A DNA stretch of 64,000 nucleotides from the NCBI GenBank assembly GCA_022750195.1, contig JAKIWE010000002.1:168581-232580 (forward strand), given 5' to 3'. How positions within the stretch are numbered: position 1 is the first letter of the stretch; every line of letters begins with the position of its first letter. The position numbers were made by a program, and so were the translations under genes. Origin of the DNA: Thermoplasmata archaeon (GTDB lineage Archaea; Thermoplasmatota; Thermoplasmata; Lutacidiplasmatales; UBA184). Below, in pieces: positions 10,311-19,239 of the stretch. The notes below the pieces were generated by a model that searched no databases, was not told where the DNA came from, and was given only the letters and a program-made list of their open reading frames with translations.

Positions 10311-10577
10311 ATGGGCGACGAGGGGTGGGACCCGCCGTCCACCGCTCGTTCGCCTCCCCAACTGCCGCTCGACAAGGTCGTCCCGGCGCGCGCGGTCCTC
10401 ACGGAGCTCGCTCGGGGGTTTCTCCTCGTGAACGACACCGACCGGCGTCAGGCGGCTCGGTTCGCGGCGACGTTCCTCAAAGAGCGGATCGCCGAGGGGG
10501 AATCGACCAAGGCGTCCCCGCCCCGGCGTGGGCCGACGCGGACCCACGGCGGGCCGGACGCTCCGGCGTTGCGTTAG
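10311..10577 (+). CDS. Short hypothetical protein
   Basis: 88-aa ORF from ATG 10311, fits the gap between divergent neighbours. Confidence 0.4.
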   Translation: MGDEGWDPPSTARSPPQLPLDKVVPARAVLTELARGFLLVNDTDRRQAARFAATFLKERIAEGESTKASPPRRGPTRTHGGPDAPALR

Positions 10578-11662
10578 CTCGCCGGCGCGTTCCGGATCTG
10601 CAGGTACACTGCAAGGTCGTTCGGGAAGCTGCGTTGCGTCAGCGTCAGCCGTACCCCCGAATCGTCGCCGAAGTACGAGCCGGGACAGACGAGGACGCCC
10701 AGCCCGGCCGCTCGGTGGGCCAGCGCATCCCCCGCTCCGGGGGCTCCTCGTCGGTCGAACCAGAGCGGGGCCGCGATCGCTCGGGCCTCCGGCACGGCGC
10801 GCCCCAGGGCGCGCCGATTTCGACGGAAGATCCCCCGGGCCTCCGCGAGGATCTGGGTCCGATGTCGAAGCAGCGACATCGCGCTCCGGATCGAGTGGTC
10901 CGGGACCTCGTCCGTGAGGAGCCCGTGAAATCGAGCGAATTCGGCGGCCGACTCCTCGGGGGCGACGACCCATCCGACGCGGATGTCGTCCCCACCGTAC
11001 GCCTTCGTGAACGTCCCGGTGCACCAGAGCCCGGGTCGGCCCACGCTCCCCCACGAAGGCGAGGGCGTGAACTCTCGGAACGTCTCGTCGATCAGGGTCG
11101 CCCGTCGCGTGGCGAACGCCTCGTCGAGGAACGAGCGGTCGACGCGAAGGCCGGTGGGATTGTTCGGGTCGGAGAGGGCGGTAAAGTCGGGTCGCAGTTC
11201 GGGGTCGGTGCGAAAGCCCGCCACGCGGGTAGCGTCGAGCATCGGCGGGTACTCCGGGATCGAGAACCCGGCATTCGGGACGCGGCCGAGGCTGCGGCTC
11301 AGGTCGCGGGCCAGGAAGAGCAAGGCGAGCGAGTTCGCTTCCGTGGCGCCGTGCGTCAGGGAGATACGCCGGCGATCGACCCCGAGCAGCGAAGCCAAAC
11401 GGCGGACCAACTCACCCGGTTCGGCGTCCGGCACACGGCGCAGCGCGGTGACGGTTCGCCGTAGCTGACCGTACATTCCGCTGCGACCCAGGTTGTGCGG
11501 CAGGCTCGAACGGTCCTCGATCCAACGCGCGAGCGGGAACGGCAACACCGGGTCGCGGGCACGGCCCGAGACGGCGCGAGGTCGTGATGCGGTGGTACGG
11601 ACCGGTCGGCGGGATCTCGGCAAGGGACTCCTGCCAGAGTAGCGAGGTCGCGCCCCCAACAA
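10574..11662 (-). CDS. PLP-dependent class I/II aminotransferase
   Basis: LSDPNNPTGLRVDRSFLDEAF; WCTGTFTKAYGGDDIRVGW. Confidence 0.82.
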   Translation of the reverse strand: MLGARPRYSGRSPLPRSRRPVRTTASRPRAVSGRARDPVLPFPLARWIEDRSSLPHNLGRSGMYGQLRRTVTALRRVPDAEPGELVRRLASLLGVDRRRISLTHGATEANSLALLFLARDLSRSLGRVPNAGFSIPEYPPMLDATRVAGFRTDPELRPDFTALSDPNNPTGLRVDRSFLDEAFATRRATLIDETFREFTPSPSWGSVGRPGLWCTGTFTKAYGGDDIRVGWVVAPEESAAEFARFHGLLTDEVPDHSIRSAMSLLRHRTQILAEARGIFRRNRRALGRAVPEARAIAAPLWFDRRGAPGAGDALAHRAAGLGVLVCPGSYFGDDSGVRLTLTQRSFPNDLAVYLQIRNAPAS

Positions 11663-11668
11663 AGAACT

Positions 11669-12229
11669 ATGCGAGGGTGGCCGTTCGCCGTCCCGATGGT
11701 GACCCCGGACGATGTCCGCAGGCTGTTCGCCTACAATCGGGAAGTCTTCGTGCGCTACCTAACGGCGGTCAGCCGTCTCTCGCCGCGCGCAGCTGCCGTG
11801 GACCGGGGCATCGGACACCTTTCGTTCCAGAACACGCTCGTTCACATTCTCCATGTCCACGAGGCGTGGCTGGTGTACATCTTCCAGGCCCGGCTCCACG
11901 AGCGCTCCGAGCGCGAGTGGGCCTACGACCGGTACCCGACGATGGCGGTGGTCCGGGCCTACTCGAAGAAGGTCTGGGCGGAGATCGACGAGTTCCTCGC
12001 CGGGTTAAGGCCCGCCGACCTTAAGCGGCCGATGAAGGCCCCGTGGATGCCGGGCCGGTACACGTTGGCCGATGTCTGCTTTCAGACGTCGTTCGAGCAG
12101 GCGCACCATCTGGGGGAGATCATCGGCGCCTACTGGCGCATGAATCGTGAGCCGCCCGAGATGACTTGGATCGACCTTCATCGTGACCTCGGTCGACGAC
12201 GCCCCTTGCCTCGAGCCCGTCGCCGTTGA
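11669..12229 (+). CDS. DinB-family protein
   Basis: FAYNREVFVRYLTAVSRL, HILHVHEAWLVYIF, SFEQAHHLGEIIGAYWRM His pattern. Confidence 0.75.
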   Translation: MRGWPFAVPMVTPDDVRRLFAYNREVFVRYLTAVSRLSPRAAAVDRGIGHLSFQNTLVHILHVHEAWLVYIFQARLHERSEREWAYDRYPTMAVVRAYSKKVWAEIDEFLAGLRPADLKRPMKAPWMPGRYTLADVCFQTSFEQAHHLGEIIGAYWRMNREPPEMTWIDLHRDLGRRRPLPRARRR

Positions 12230-12281
12230 CGCATCGCGAGGAGCCGCGGCGCTGGACCAGCGCCTACGGACTCGATCCGGT

Positions 12282-13568
12282 TCAGGGGGCCGTCCCGTGG
12301 AGCTCGGAATCGACCCGCGCGGCGAGCGCCGGATCCTTCGACAGCATTCGCGCGAGCGCGAAGTTCGAACCGTCCGGGTGCCACTGCGCCACCGCGAAGC
12401 AACCGAGCAGGGCTGTCGCCGCGCTCGGCCCCGGCGCGATCGTGACCACCCAATCCCTGTCGTCGTTCGGTCGCGTGCGATGGGCGTCGCCGACCGTCGT
12501 GCCGCCCGCATCGACCAGCCGGAAAGCGCCCTCCTGGTATCCGGGGGCGACCGCGAGGATCGGCGAGGTCGAACTGGAGCGATCGAAACCTCGCAATCCC
12601 TGGAAGGCTTCGAGGAGCTTGGGAACCGTCCGCGGGAAGGTGGCAAATCCTCCCTCCATCCGGACGATCAACGACCCATCCGCGTCGTAGAACCCGAGCC
12701 GGGCCAGCCCACGTTCGGCCCGGTCGTCCACCCTCATCTCGAGGACGAGGCGACCTAGGGCCACCCCCCCCGGGTCGCGGAGCTGCCAAAACTCCCGGAC
12801 GAGCGTCGGATCGTTCACGGTGAACTGGAAGACCCGGTTCATCACTCGGTCGACCTGGACGATCGCCACGAGGCTCCCCCGGGAATCCTGGATCTTCCAG
12901 CGACTTCCCGCTTCCCCCCGGAGCTTCATCTCGCGTCGAAAGCGAAGAGGAGGATTCGGGACGGCGGCGAGTACGCTCGCCCACCGCCCTGGCGCAGCGG
13001 CCGGCTGCCCGGGATTCGCGGAGAGGGCGAGGGGGAGGTCGGGGGCCACGTCGTCCAACGTGAGCGATACGGAGGGGAGGGGACTCGTAGGGCCCACCAA
13101 CGACTGCTGGATCACTCGGCGCTCGGTCGTCTGACGATAGAAAAGCAGGACCTGAACCCGGAGCATCCGGGAGACCCGGCCCTGGTACACCGCGAAGAGC
13201 GCGAAGCCGGCGACCGCGAGCGAGATCGAGGCGAGGACGACGTAGAACCCCGTGGTCAATCCTAGCGCGACGGTTCGCAATACTCCCGTGGCCGCGAAGC
13301 CCGCGAGAAGGAGGCCCAGCCCGAGGTACTGCCGTCGCTGAAAAGTGTCTCGGAGTGCGTAGCTCCGGGCCGAGATCCGCAGGGCGTCGGCCACCGTCAG
13401 CGGAACGGCGCTCGGAAGAGGCTCCGTGCACGTTCGGCATCGGCGCAGGCCCGGCGGGTTCGATGCGCCGCAGGAAAAACACGGATTCCCGGCGCGGTCC
13501 AGGCGCGCCGCGAAGGTCTCGCCCGGTGGGCCTACGAATCTCAGCGGAGGAGGCGTGCGGGCGGCCAC
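12282..13568 (-). CDS. Zinc-ribbon membrane protein with scramblase/LURP-one-like domain
   Basis: CFSCGASNPPGLRRCRTCTEPLP, TM pair, MKLRGEAGSRWKIQDSRGSLVAIVQVDRV...FTVNDP. Confidence 0.6.
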   Translation of the reverse strand: MAARTPPPLRFVGPPGETFAARLDRAGNPCFSCGASNPPGLRRCRTCTEPLPSAVPLTVADALRISARSYALRDTFQRRQYLGLGLLLAGFAATGVLRTVALGLTTGFYVVLASISLAVAGFALFAVYQGRVSRMLRVQVLLFYRQTTERRVIQQSLVGPTSPLPSVSLTLDDVAPDLPLALSANPGQPAAAPGRWASVLAAVPNPPLRFRREMKLRGEAGSRWKIQDSRGSLVAIVQVDRVMNRVFQFTVNDPTLVREFWQLRDPGGVALGRLVLEMRVDDRAERGLARLGFYDADGSLIVRMEGGFATFPRTVPKLLEAFQGLRGFDRSSSTSPILAVAPGYQEGAFRLVDAGGTTVGDAHRTRPNDDRDWVVTIAPGPSAATALLGCFAVAQWHPDGSNFALARMLSKDPALAARVDSELHGTAP

Positions 13569-13695
13569 TCCCCGGCGGAGGCGAGAGGGGACATCAATGC
13601 TGTCCCCGGCCGTCGGCTCGGAGTCGGACGAGGTGGGTCGGCAGGAAACGGTGGGCGAGGCGGGGCGTAGGCGCCCCGCCTCGCTGGGAGCGCCC

Positions 13696-14634
13696 TCAGT
13701 GGATCACGATCGAGTGGAAGAACACTCCGTTAGGGCCGGTCTCGAAGTCGAGGTGGGCCATCGCCGTCGCCGACGGCCAGCCGTACGCTTGAGCGTAGGT
13801 GTCCGTGGTCCCGTACCAGACCAGTTCGTAGCTGTCCGAGGCGTTCAGCGAAGCGTTGAACCAGAACACCGCAGGGATCTTGCCTGTGGTGGGGACCGAG
13901 TAGCTGTTCAGGAGCGAGTAGGTCGACGAGTTGTAGCTGAAGCAGATGCCGCCGTACGAGGGGTTGTAGCAGCCGTAGTAGATGCTCACCGAGTTCTCAG
14001 CGGTAAGGGCGAACGGCGGCAGGTTCTGCGGGCTCGCGAAGGCGCTCCCGTTGGTCGTGTCCATGAGGTAAAACGGCCCATCGAAGCCGGTGGCCGCGTA
14101 GGCGGCGCAGGAGCCGCTCGTGAACGTACCGTAGCTCGTCGTGCTGGTCGTGGTGGGGCACTTGCCTGAGTAGGAGATGTCTACTGAGGTGTTGAACGAG
14201 TACGCCGCGTTGACCTTGATCGAGTGGGCGCCGGTGGTCCCGATGGCGATGGGCCAGGTGATCGTCAGGTAGTTGTAGATCGAACCGTACCCTGATCCCG
14301 CCGCGCAGCTCGTCTTCGCCCACGCCCACTCGCGGGCCTTCGCGACCCCGGTCGAGTCGCTGAACTGGGGGTCGGTCGGCGTTTTCGCCTTCGCGCAACC
14401 GGAGCTGTACACGAAGTTGCCGGTGCTCACGCTCGCGTGGAACGGCGGCAGAAGCTTGACCGGGCCATGGACAATGCCGCCGGCGGCCACGGGGGCCACC
14501 AGCATCAACATCGCGAGCCCGATCACTCCGCCGGCCGAGCCGATCGCGGGAAACCGCAGGGTGCGCCGAAGGTCGGCTTTCAGACGATGCCCACTCTTCC
14601 GTGTCGTCATGGTTCCTTCCCTCCGCCTCCCCAT
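13696..14634 (-). CDS. Secreted protein, unknown function
   Basis: N-terminal hydrophobic segment (GVIGLAMLMLVAPVAAG), Ser/Thr/Tyr-rich remainder. Confidence 0.65.
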   Translation of the reverse strand: MGRRREGTMTTRKSGHRLKADLRRTLRFPAIGSAGGVIGLAMLMLVAPVAAGGIVHGPVKLLPPFHASVSTGNFVYSSGCAKAKTPTDPQFSDSTGVAKAREWAWAKTSCAAGSGYGSIYNYLTITWPIAIGTTGAHSIKVNAAYSFNTSVDISYSGKCPTTTSTTSYGTFTSGSCAAYAATGFDGPFYLMDTTNGSAFASPQNLPPFALTAENSVSIYYGCYNPSYGGICFSYNSSTYSLLNSYSVPTTGKIPAVFWFNASLNASDSYELVWYGTTDTYAQAYGWPSATAMAHLDFETGPNGVFFHSIVIH

Positions 14635-14804
14635 GGAGCGTTGCCCTCTGGCTGGCCCCCTGCGAGGTGGAACGTGAACGATCGGGTCGCCGGTCCGACC
14701 GATCCGGGACGGAGTCTGACCGACGTCACCGTGTCGAGGACCGGCTTCTCCTATCTACAGCTATGCCGCCCGCACGCCCGGACCGCCCAGCGGCCCCTCC
14801 CCGC

Positions 14805-15500
14805 TCAGCGCAGATCGTCTGCGGCCAACTGGGGCCGCCGGGCCTTCGCCGGCGCATGCGCCATCCTCCACGTCAGGACGGCCAGGAGAGCGCCGACAGG
14901 GGCCGACAGCAGGTAGAGCCACAGGTCCGTGAACAGCCCCGTGAGAACAGCCGGGCCCAGCGTTCGAGCCGGGTTCAGCGAGCTTCGGGTCCAGGGCCCG
15001 ATCACGTACGTGGAGGCCGCCACGACCGCTCCCGGGAGAACGAGACGCCAGCGGCCTCGGCCCGCTCCCTCGTCGACGAGGAGGAGCACCACCAGCACGA
15101 GGAGAAAGGTGAACGCCACCTCTCCGAGGAAATCCCAGGCGAGGTTCCCGGAGGGGGTCGTTGCGCCGAGTCGGTCGCCGTTCCCGAGAACCAGCTTGAC
15201 GGTCGCGCTGGCGGCCAACGCCCCCGCCAGCTGGGCCACGACGTTCGCGGCCGCACCGCTGGCGGGGAGCTGGCGGCGAACGGCTAGGGCGAGGGTGACC
15301 ACCGGATTGAGATGCGCCCCAGAGATCGAGGCGAACAGCAAGATGGGGATCGTGACTGCCGCGAACCAAGCGATCGGGAGCAACCACGTCCGCAGTTCGG
15401 ACTGACCGCTCGTCAGGACCATCGCTCCCGTCCCGATGCCGACCAGGAGCGCGGTCCCGGCCGCCTCGGCGAGGAGCCGCCGGCTCAGCGGGGAGCTCAC
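14805..15500 (-). CDS. MIP/aquaporin-family channel
   Basis: Two NPA-type motifs: GAHLNPVVTLALAV and SSLNPARTLGPAV. Confidence 0.88.
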   Translation of the reverse strand: MSSPLSRRLLAEAAGTALLVGIGTGAMVLTSGQSELRTWLLPIAWFAAVTIPILLFASISGAHLNPVVTLALAVRRQLPASGAAANVVAQLAGALAASATVKLVLGNGDRLGATTPSGNLAWDFLGEVAFTFLLVLVVLLLVDEGAGRGRWRLVLPGAVVAASTYVIGPWTRSSLNPARTLGPAVLTGLFTDLWLYLLSAPVGALLAVLTWRMAHAPAKARRPQLAADDLR

Positions 15501-15961
15501 GGAGGGGTCGGGGAAGACCGCGCGGCCGACCGCCGCCGCTCGAGCTCGATCTCGGCGCGAAGTCCCTCGACCCGTTGCCGCAACTGGTCGCGGACCCTGC
15601 GGAACCCGGCGTCGTCGAGCTTCGCGGGGTCCGGAAGTCCCCAGTCCCTGAGTTCGAGCTTCTTCAGCCGAGCGGGGCAGCTGGCGTCATCGAGACAACC
15701 CATCGTCACCCGGAGGCTGGCCCGGTCCATCTGCTCGTTCGTCACCAGCTGCGGGGCATGGTCCGGCAGCGTCAGCCCGATCTCCGCCAGCATCGGACCG
15801 GTGCGCTCGTTGGGGGCCGGCGCAGGCCGAACCCCTCCGGAGATCGCCCGCCATCCGTCCGGCGGCGCAGCGTTGAACATCGCTTCGGCCATCAGCGACC
15901 GACCCGCGTTCCCGATGCAGATGAACAGGACGGTGCGCGGTGGGTCAGGAGGCGGCGCCAC
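15497..15961 (-). CDS. arsC: Low-molecular-weight phosphatase-fold arsenate reductase
   Basis: VLFICIGNAGRSLMAEAMFN (variant of CX5R loop), VTMGCLDDASCPA. Confidence 0.8.
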   Translation of the reverse strand: MAPPPDPPRTVLFICIGNAGRSLMAEAMFNAAPPDGWRAISGGVRPAPAPNERTGPMLAEIGLTLPDHAPQLVTNEQMDRASLRVTMGCLDDASCPARLKKLELRDWGLPDPAKLDDAGFRRVRDQLRQRVEGLRAEIELERRRSAARSSPTPP

Positions 15962-15970
15962 GGGACCCGC

Positions 15971-16327
15971 TCACGCCCGAAGGATCTCGGAGAGCATCGG
16001 CCCGTAGGCGGTGCGGATCGCCTCGGCGAGCGAGTCGACCTTCAGCAGGGAGAGGCAACAGACCTGGTCGTCTTTCTTCCAGGCGACCACGGCGAGTTTG
16101 TCGTTCGCCTTGATGCCGGCCTTCTCCCGGAGCTCCTTCGGGAGGACCATCTGGCCGCGCGCGTCGACCCCGACCACCGCCTCCACCTGGCAGCAGCCCG
16201 ATGCCGGGAAGCCGCAGCAGGAGCTCTCGGCGCCGCAGCAGTCGTCGCCGCAACAGTCGGAGCTAGTCGGCACGCGCTTCTTCGCTGAGGTCCGCTTCGT
16301 GTTCGCCATGGGTATCGTCCCTTCCAC
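15971..16327 (-). CDS. AbrB/MazE-type regulator with Cys-rich N-terminus (HgcAB-associated HgcC-like)
   Basis: CCGDDCCGAESSCCGFPASGCCQVEAVVGVDARGQMVLPKELREKAGIKANDKLAVV. Confidence 0.75.
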   Translation of the reverse strand: MEGTIPMANTKRTSAKKRVPTSSDCCGDDCCGAESSCCGFPASGCCQVEAVVGVDARGQMVLPKELREKAGIKANDKLAVVAWKKDDQVCCLSLLKVDSLAEAIRTAYGPMLSEILRA

Positions 16328-16386
16328 GTCTGCTGAATATTTAGAGTACTCGTACTATTCTGACAAATCAGAGCGCCGCTTTGGCG

Positions 16387-16617
16387 TCACCGGAGGTCCC
16401 CGAAGTCTAGGGTGGCGAGGGCGCACGCGGCGCACCGGAACCCCGGCACGTGCGTGGCACCTGCGAGAGGCATGGGCACCAGGGTCTCTCCCTTGAAGAC
16501 CGAGGCGTCGAAGTAACCGATCGACTCCACCCAGTTCATGCGATTGATCAGCGCGGCGAAACCGGCCCTCATCGGTTGCCCACACCGTGGGCACGCCGGG
16601 GGGAGGGAGGCCGACAT
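16387..16617 (-). CDS. Small zinc-ribbon protein
   Basis: CPRCGQPM...GFRCAACALATLDFGD. Confidence 0.6.
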   Translation of the reverse strand: MSASLPPACPRCGQPMRAGFAALINRMNWVESIGYFDASVFKGETLVPMPLAGATHVPGFRCAACALATLDFGDLR

Positions 16618-16670
16618 GCCCAGCCCACGACGCTGACCATTAAGACGCCAGAGGTGGCGCGTCGGAGGCC

Positions 16671-17579
16671 GTGCCCGCAATCCCGGACGGGGAAATATCT
16701 CGAGGGCGTGCCGGGTCCATGTCGGCTTCCCGCCCCGCGGCAGGTTTCGATCTCTCGGCCGGCCTCGCTTCCACGGTCCGACTGCACGGCGGGGTGCCCA
16801 TGCCGGTCGTCGGCCTCGGAGTGTGGAAGATGCCGGCGGGCAGAACGACGGAGCGGGCGGTCGCGGAGGCGTTGGGCCTCGGCTATCGGCTCATCGACAC
16901 CGCGGCGATGTACGGCAACGAGAAGGACGTGGGCGCGGCGGTCCGCGCTTCCGGGATCCCCCGGGAGGAGATCTTTGTCACAACCAAGGTCTGGAACGAG
17001 GACCACGGCTACGACCGCGCGATGCGGGCCTTCGCGAGGAGCGAACGCCAGCTCGACGTCGGGCCGATCGACCTCTACCTGATCCACTGGCCCGTGCAAG
17101 GTCTGCGCTCCGACACCTGGCGGGCGCTCGAGAAGCTCCAGGCGGAGGGACGGTGCCGTTCGATCGGGGTCAGCAACTACTCGGTCGCCCACCTCGAGGA
17201 GCTTCGACAACAGAGCCCGGGCCTCCCGGCGGCGGACCAGGTCGAATTTAGTCCGTTCCTGTTCCAGCGGGAGCTCCTCACGTACTGTCAAGAGCGAGGG
17301 ATCCAGCTCGAGGCGTACGCCCCCCTCACCCGGGGCCAGCGTCTCGACGACCCCCGGATCGCCCGCCTGGCCACCGCGCACGGCAAGAGCCCGGCCCAGA
17401 TCGTCCTCCGCTGGGCCCTCCAGCACGGGGTCGTCGTCATCCCAAAGACGGTGCACGTAGAGCGGATGCGCGAGAACGCGGGCTTGTTCGACTTCGCTCT
17501 CAGTGCCCCCGAGATCGAGACGCTAGATCGCCTGAACGAGGACCTCCACACCTCGTGGAATCCCGACCGCGCTCCGTAA
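16671..17579 (+). CDS. Aldo/keto reductase
   Basis: VGLGVWKMP, GYRLIDTAAMYGNEKDVGAAV, DLYLIHWPVQ, SIGVSNYSV. Confidence 0.93.
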   Translation: MPAIPDGEISRGRAGSMSASRPAAGFDLSAGLASTVRLHGGVPMPVVGLGVWKMPAGRTTERAVAEALGLGYRLIDTAAMYGNEKDVGAAVRASGIPREEIFVTTKVWNEDHGYDRAMRAFARSERQLDVGPIDLYLIHWPVQGLRSDTWRALEKLQAEGRCRSIGVSNYSVAHLEELRQQSPGLPAADQVEFSPFLFQRELLTYCQERGIQLEAYAPLTRGQRLDDPRIARLATAHGKSPAQIVLRWALQHGVVVIPKTVHVERMRENAGLFDFALSAPEIETLDRLNEDLHTSWNPDRAP

Positions 17580-17671
17580 ACCGGGCCGGCCGACCCGCGC
17601 GAGACGCGCACGGCCAGGCGCGGTCGCGGGTGGGGCAAAGTAGAAGCCCCTCGCAGTAACGAGGTTGCCCC

Positions 17672-18304
17672 ATGCCCCAGCCTGCGCCCCGCGGACTCAA
17701 GCCCCCCGCTCCGTTCCGGATCTCGAAGCGACTCAAGCCCGGCCGCTATCCGCTGCTCAAGGTATTCCCCGGGCTCGACCGGGTCCCTCCGTTCCGGAAG
17801 TACCCGGCCTCCGCCGTCACTCGACGCAAGCTCGTCGAGAACACCGACGTGCACATTCTCAACCGTGCCGGGGAGTGGATGTACGTCGCCCCGCACGAAC
17901 TCCCGCCGGACGCGGACAAGCGGTGGCGCCCGATCGTGACCCCCGACGACTGCATCGTCGTCGGGGGCCCTCACCTGAGAAAGAGCCCCGCGATCACGAT
18001 CTACCTGGACATCCTCCACGAGTTCCTGCACATCTTCCAGCGTCACGCGGGCCGGGAGCTCTGGGACGACAAGTACGACTACGTCGACCGGCCCACGGAA
18101 CTCGAGGCGTACCGCTTTGGCGTGGAGGAAGCGCGCCGGCTCTCGGCCCCGGACTCCTACTTGCGCGAGTACCTCCGGGTGATGTGGGTCTCGGAACGGC
18201 ACCATCGCCGCCTGTTGCGCAATCTGGGTGTGTCCCTCCGCGATCCGTCCGCTACGCCGTCGCACCGGCGGTCGGTGAAGAAGTCCCGAAAACGCCCGAC
18301 CTGA
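17672..18304 (+). CDS. Putative small zincin-like protein (HExxH)
   Basis: IYLDILHEFLHIFQRHAGRELWDDKYDYVDRPTELEAYRFG: HEFLH plus downstream ELEAY. Confidence 0.6.
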   Translation: MPQPAPRGLKPPAPFRISKRLKPGRYPLLKVFPGLDRVPPFRKYPASAVTRRKLVENTDVHILNRAGEWMYVAPHELPPDADKRWRPIVTPDDCIVVGGPHLRKSPAITIYLDILHEFLHIFQRHAGRELWDDKYDYVDRPTELEAYRFGVEEARRLSAPDSYLREYLRVMWVSERHHRRLLRNLGVSLRDPSATPSHRRSVKKSRKRPT

Positions 18305-18416
18305 CCTGGAATCGCTAGGGAGTCCCCTCGGGACCCGCTCTTTGGGGCAGGGAACGAGGCTCGGGTTGATAGGAGAGCTTCGACTGCGGCCCCTCACCTT
18401 CTAGGGGGCCGGTACC

Positions 18417-19157
18417 ATGAGCGCAGCGGAGCCTGACGCGGGCTACATCGCGCGGCTGATCTCGCGCCACGAAGTGGCGGAGCGGACCACCGCCTTCCGC
18501 TTCGAGAAGCCCCGAGGGTTCTCGTACACCGCCGGCCAGTTTGCCGAGTTCATCCTCCCCCCGCAGAAGGGCGAAGGCGCGGGCGAGCAGATGCATCCGT
18601 TCACCCTATCGAGCGCGCCCCACGAGCCGTTCCTCATGGTGACGACTCGGATGCGGGACTCTGAATTCAAGCGCCGCCTCGGCGCCACGCCGATCGGAGC
18701 GGAGCTCACGGTGAAAGGGCCGTTCGGGGAGCTCGTGCTGGACACGGACCCGGGCCGTCCGGCGGTCTTCCTGACCGGTGGCATCGGGGTGACGCCGTTC
18801 CGAAGTATCGTGGTCGACGCGACGGCGCGCAAGTCGCCGCACCGGATCGTGATGTTCTACTCCAACCGACGCCCCGAGGACGCCGCGTTCCTCGACGAGC
18901 TGCAGCGCCTCGAGAAAGAGAACCCGAAGTTCACCCTCGTCGCGACGATGACCCAGATGCCGAAGTCCGACCGCAGCTGGAAGGGCGAGGTAGGCAAGAT
19001 CGACACGGAGATGATCGCCCGTCACCGGAAGGGCGGCGGTACTCCGGTCTACTTTATCGCCGGACCCCCGGGGATGGTCAACGGGCTGCACGAGATGCTA
19101 ACAAAGGGGGGAATCGACGAGCCCTCGATCCGAACGGAGCAGTTCGACGGGTACTAG
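18417..19157 (+). CDS. FAD-dependent ferredoxin-NAD(P)+ reductase-like oxidoreductase
   Basis: FTLSSAPHEP, VFLTGGIGVTPFRSI, YFIAGPPGMVNGL. Confidence 0.87.
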   Translation: MSAAEPDAGYIARLISRHEVAERTTAFRFEKPRGFSYTAGQFAEFILPPQKGEGAGEQMHPFTLSSAPHEPFLMVTTRMRDSEFKRRLGATPIGAELTVKGPFGELVLDTDPGRPAVFLTGGIGVTPFRSIVVDATARKSPHRIVMFYSNRRPEDAAFLDELQRLEKENPKFTLVATMTQMPKSDRSWKGEVGKIDTEMIARHRKGGGTPVYFIAGPPGMVNGLHEMLTKGGIDEPSIRTEQFDGY

Positions 19158-19239
19158 TCCGGCCCAGTCCAACCGGTTGCCTTAGTACTCCGGCGGCCCA
19201 TGAGGATTCCGCGATGGTCCGGCCCGCGATGGTAAGTTC

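Noticed and set aside
12178-13482. 434-aa minus ORF overlapping the zinc-ribbon membrane protein
   Set aside because: Arg/Gly/Pro-rich alternative frame of the 12282..13568 gene.
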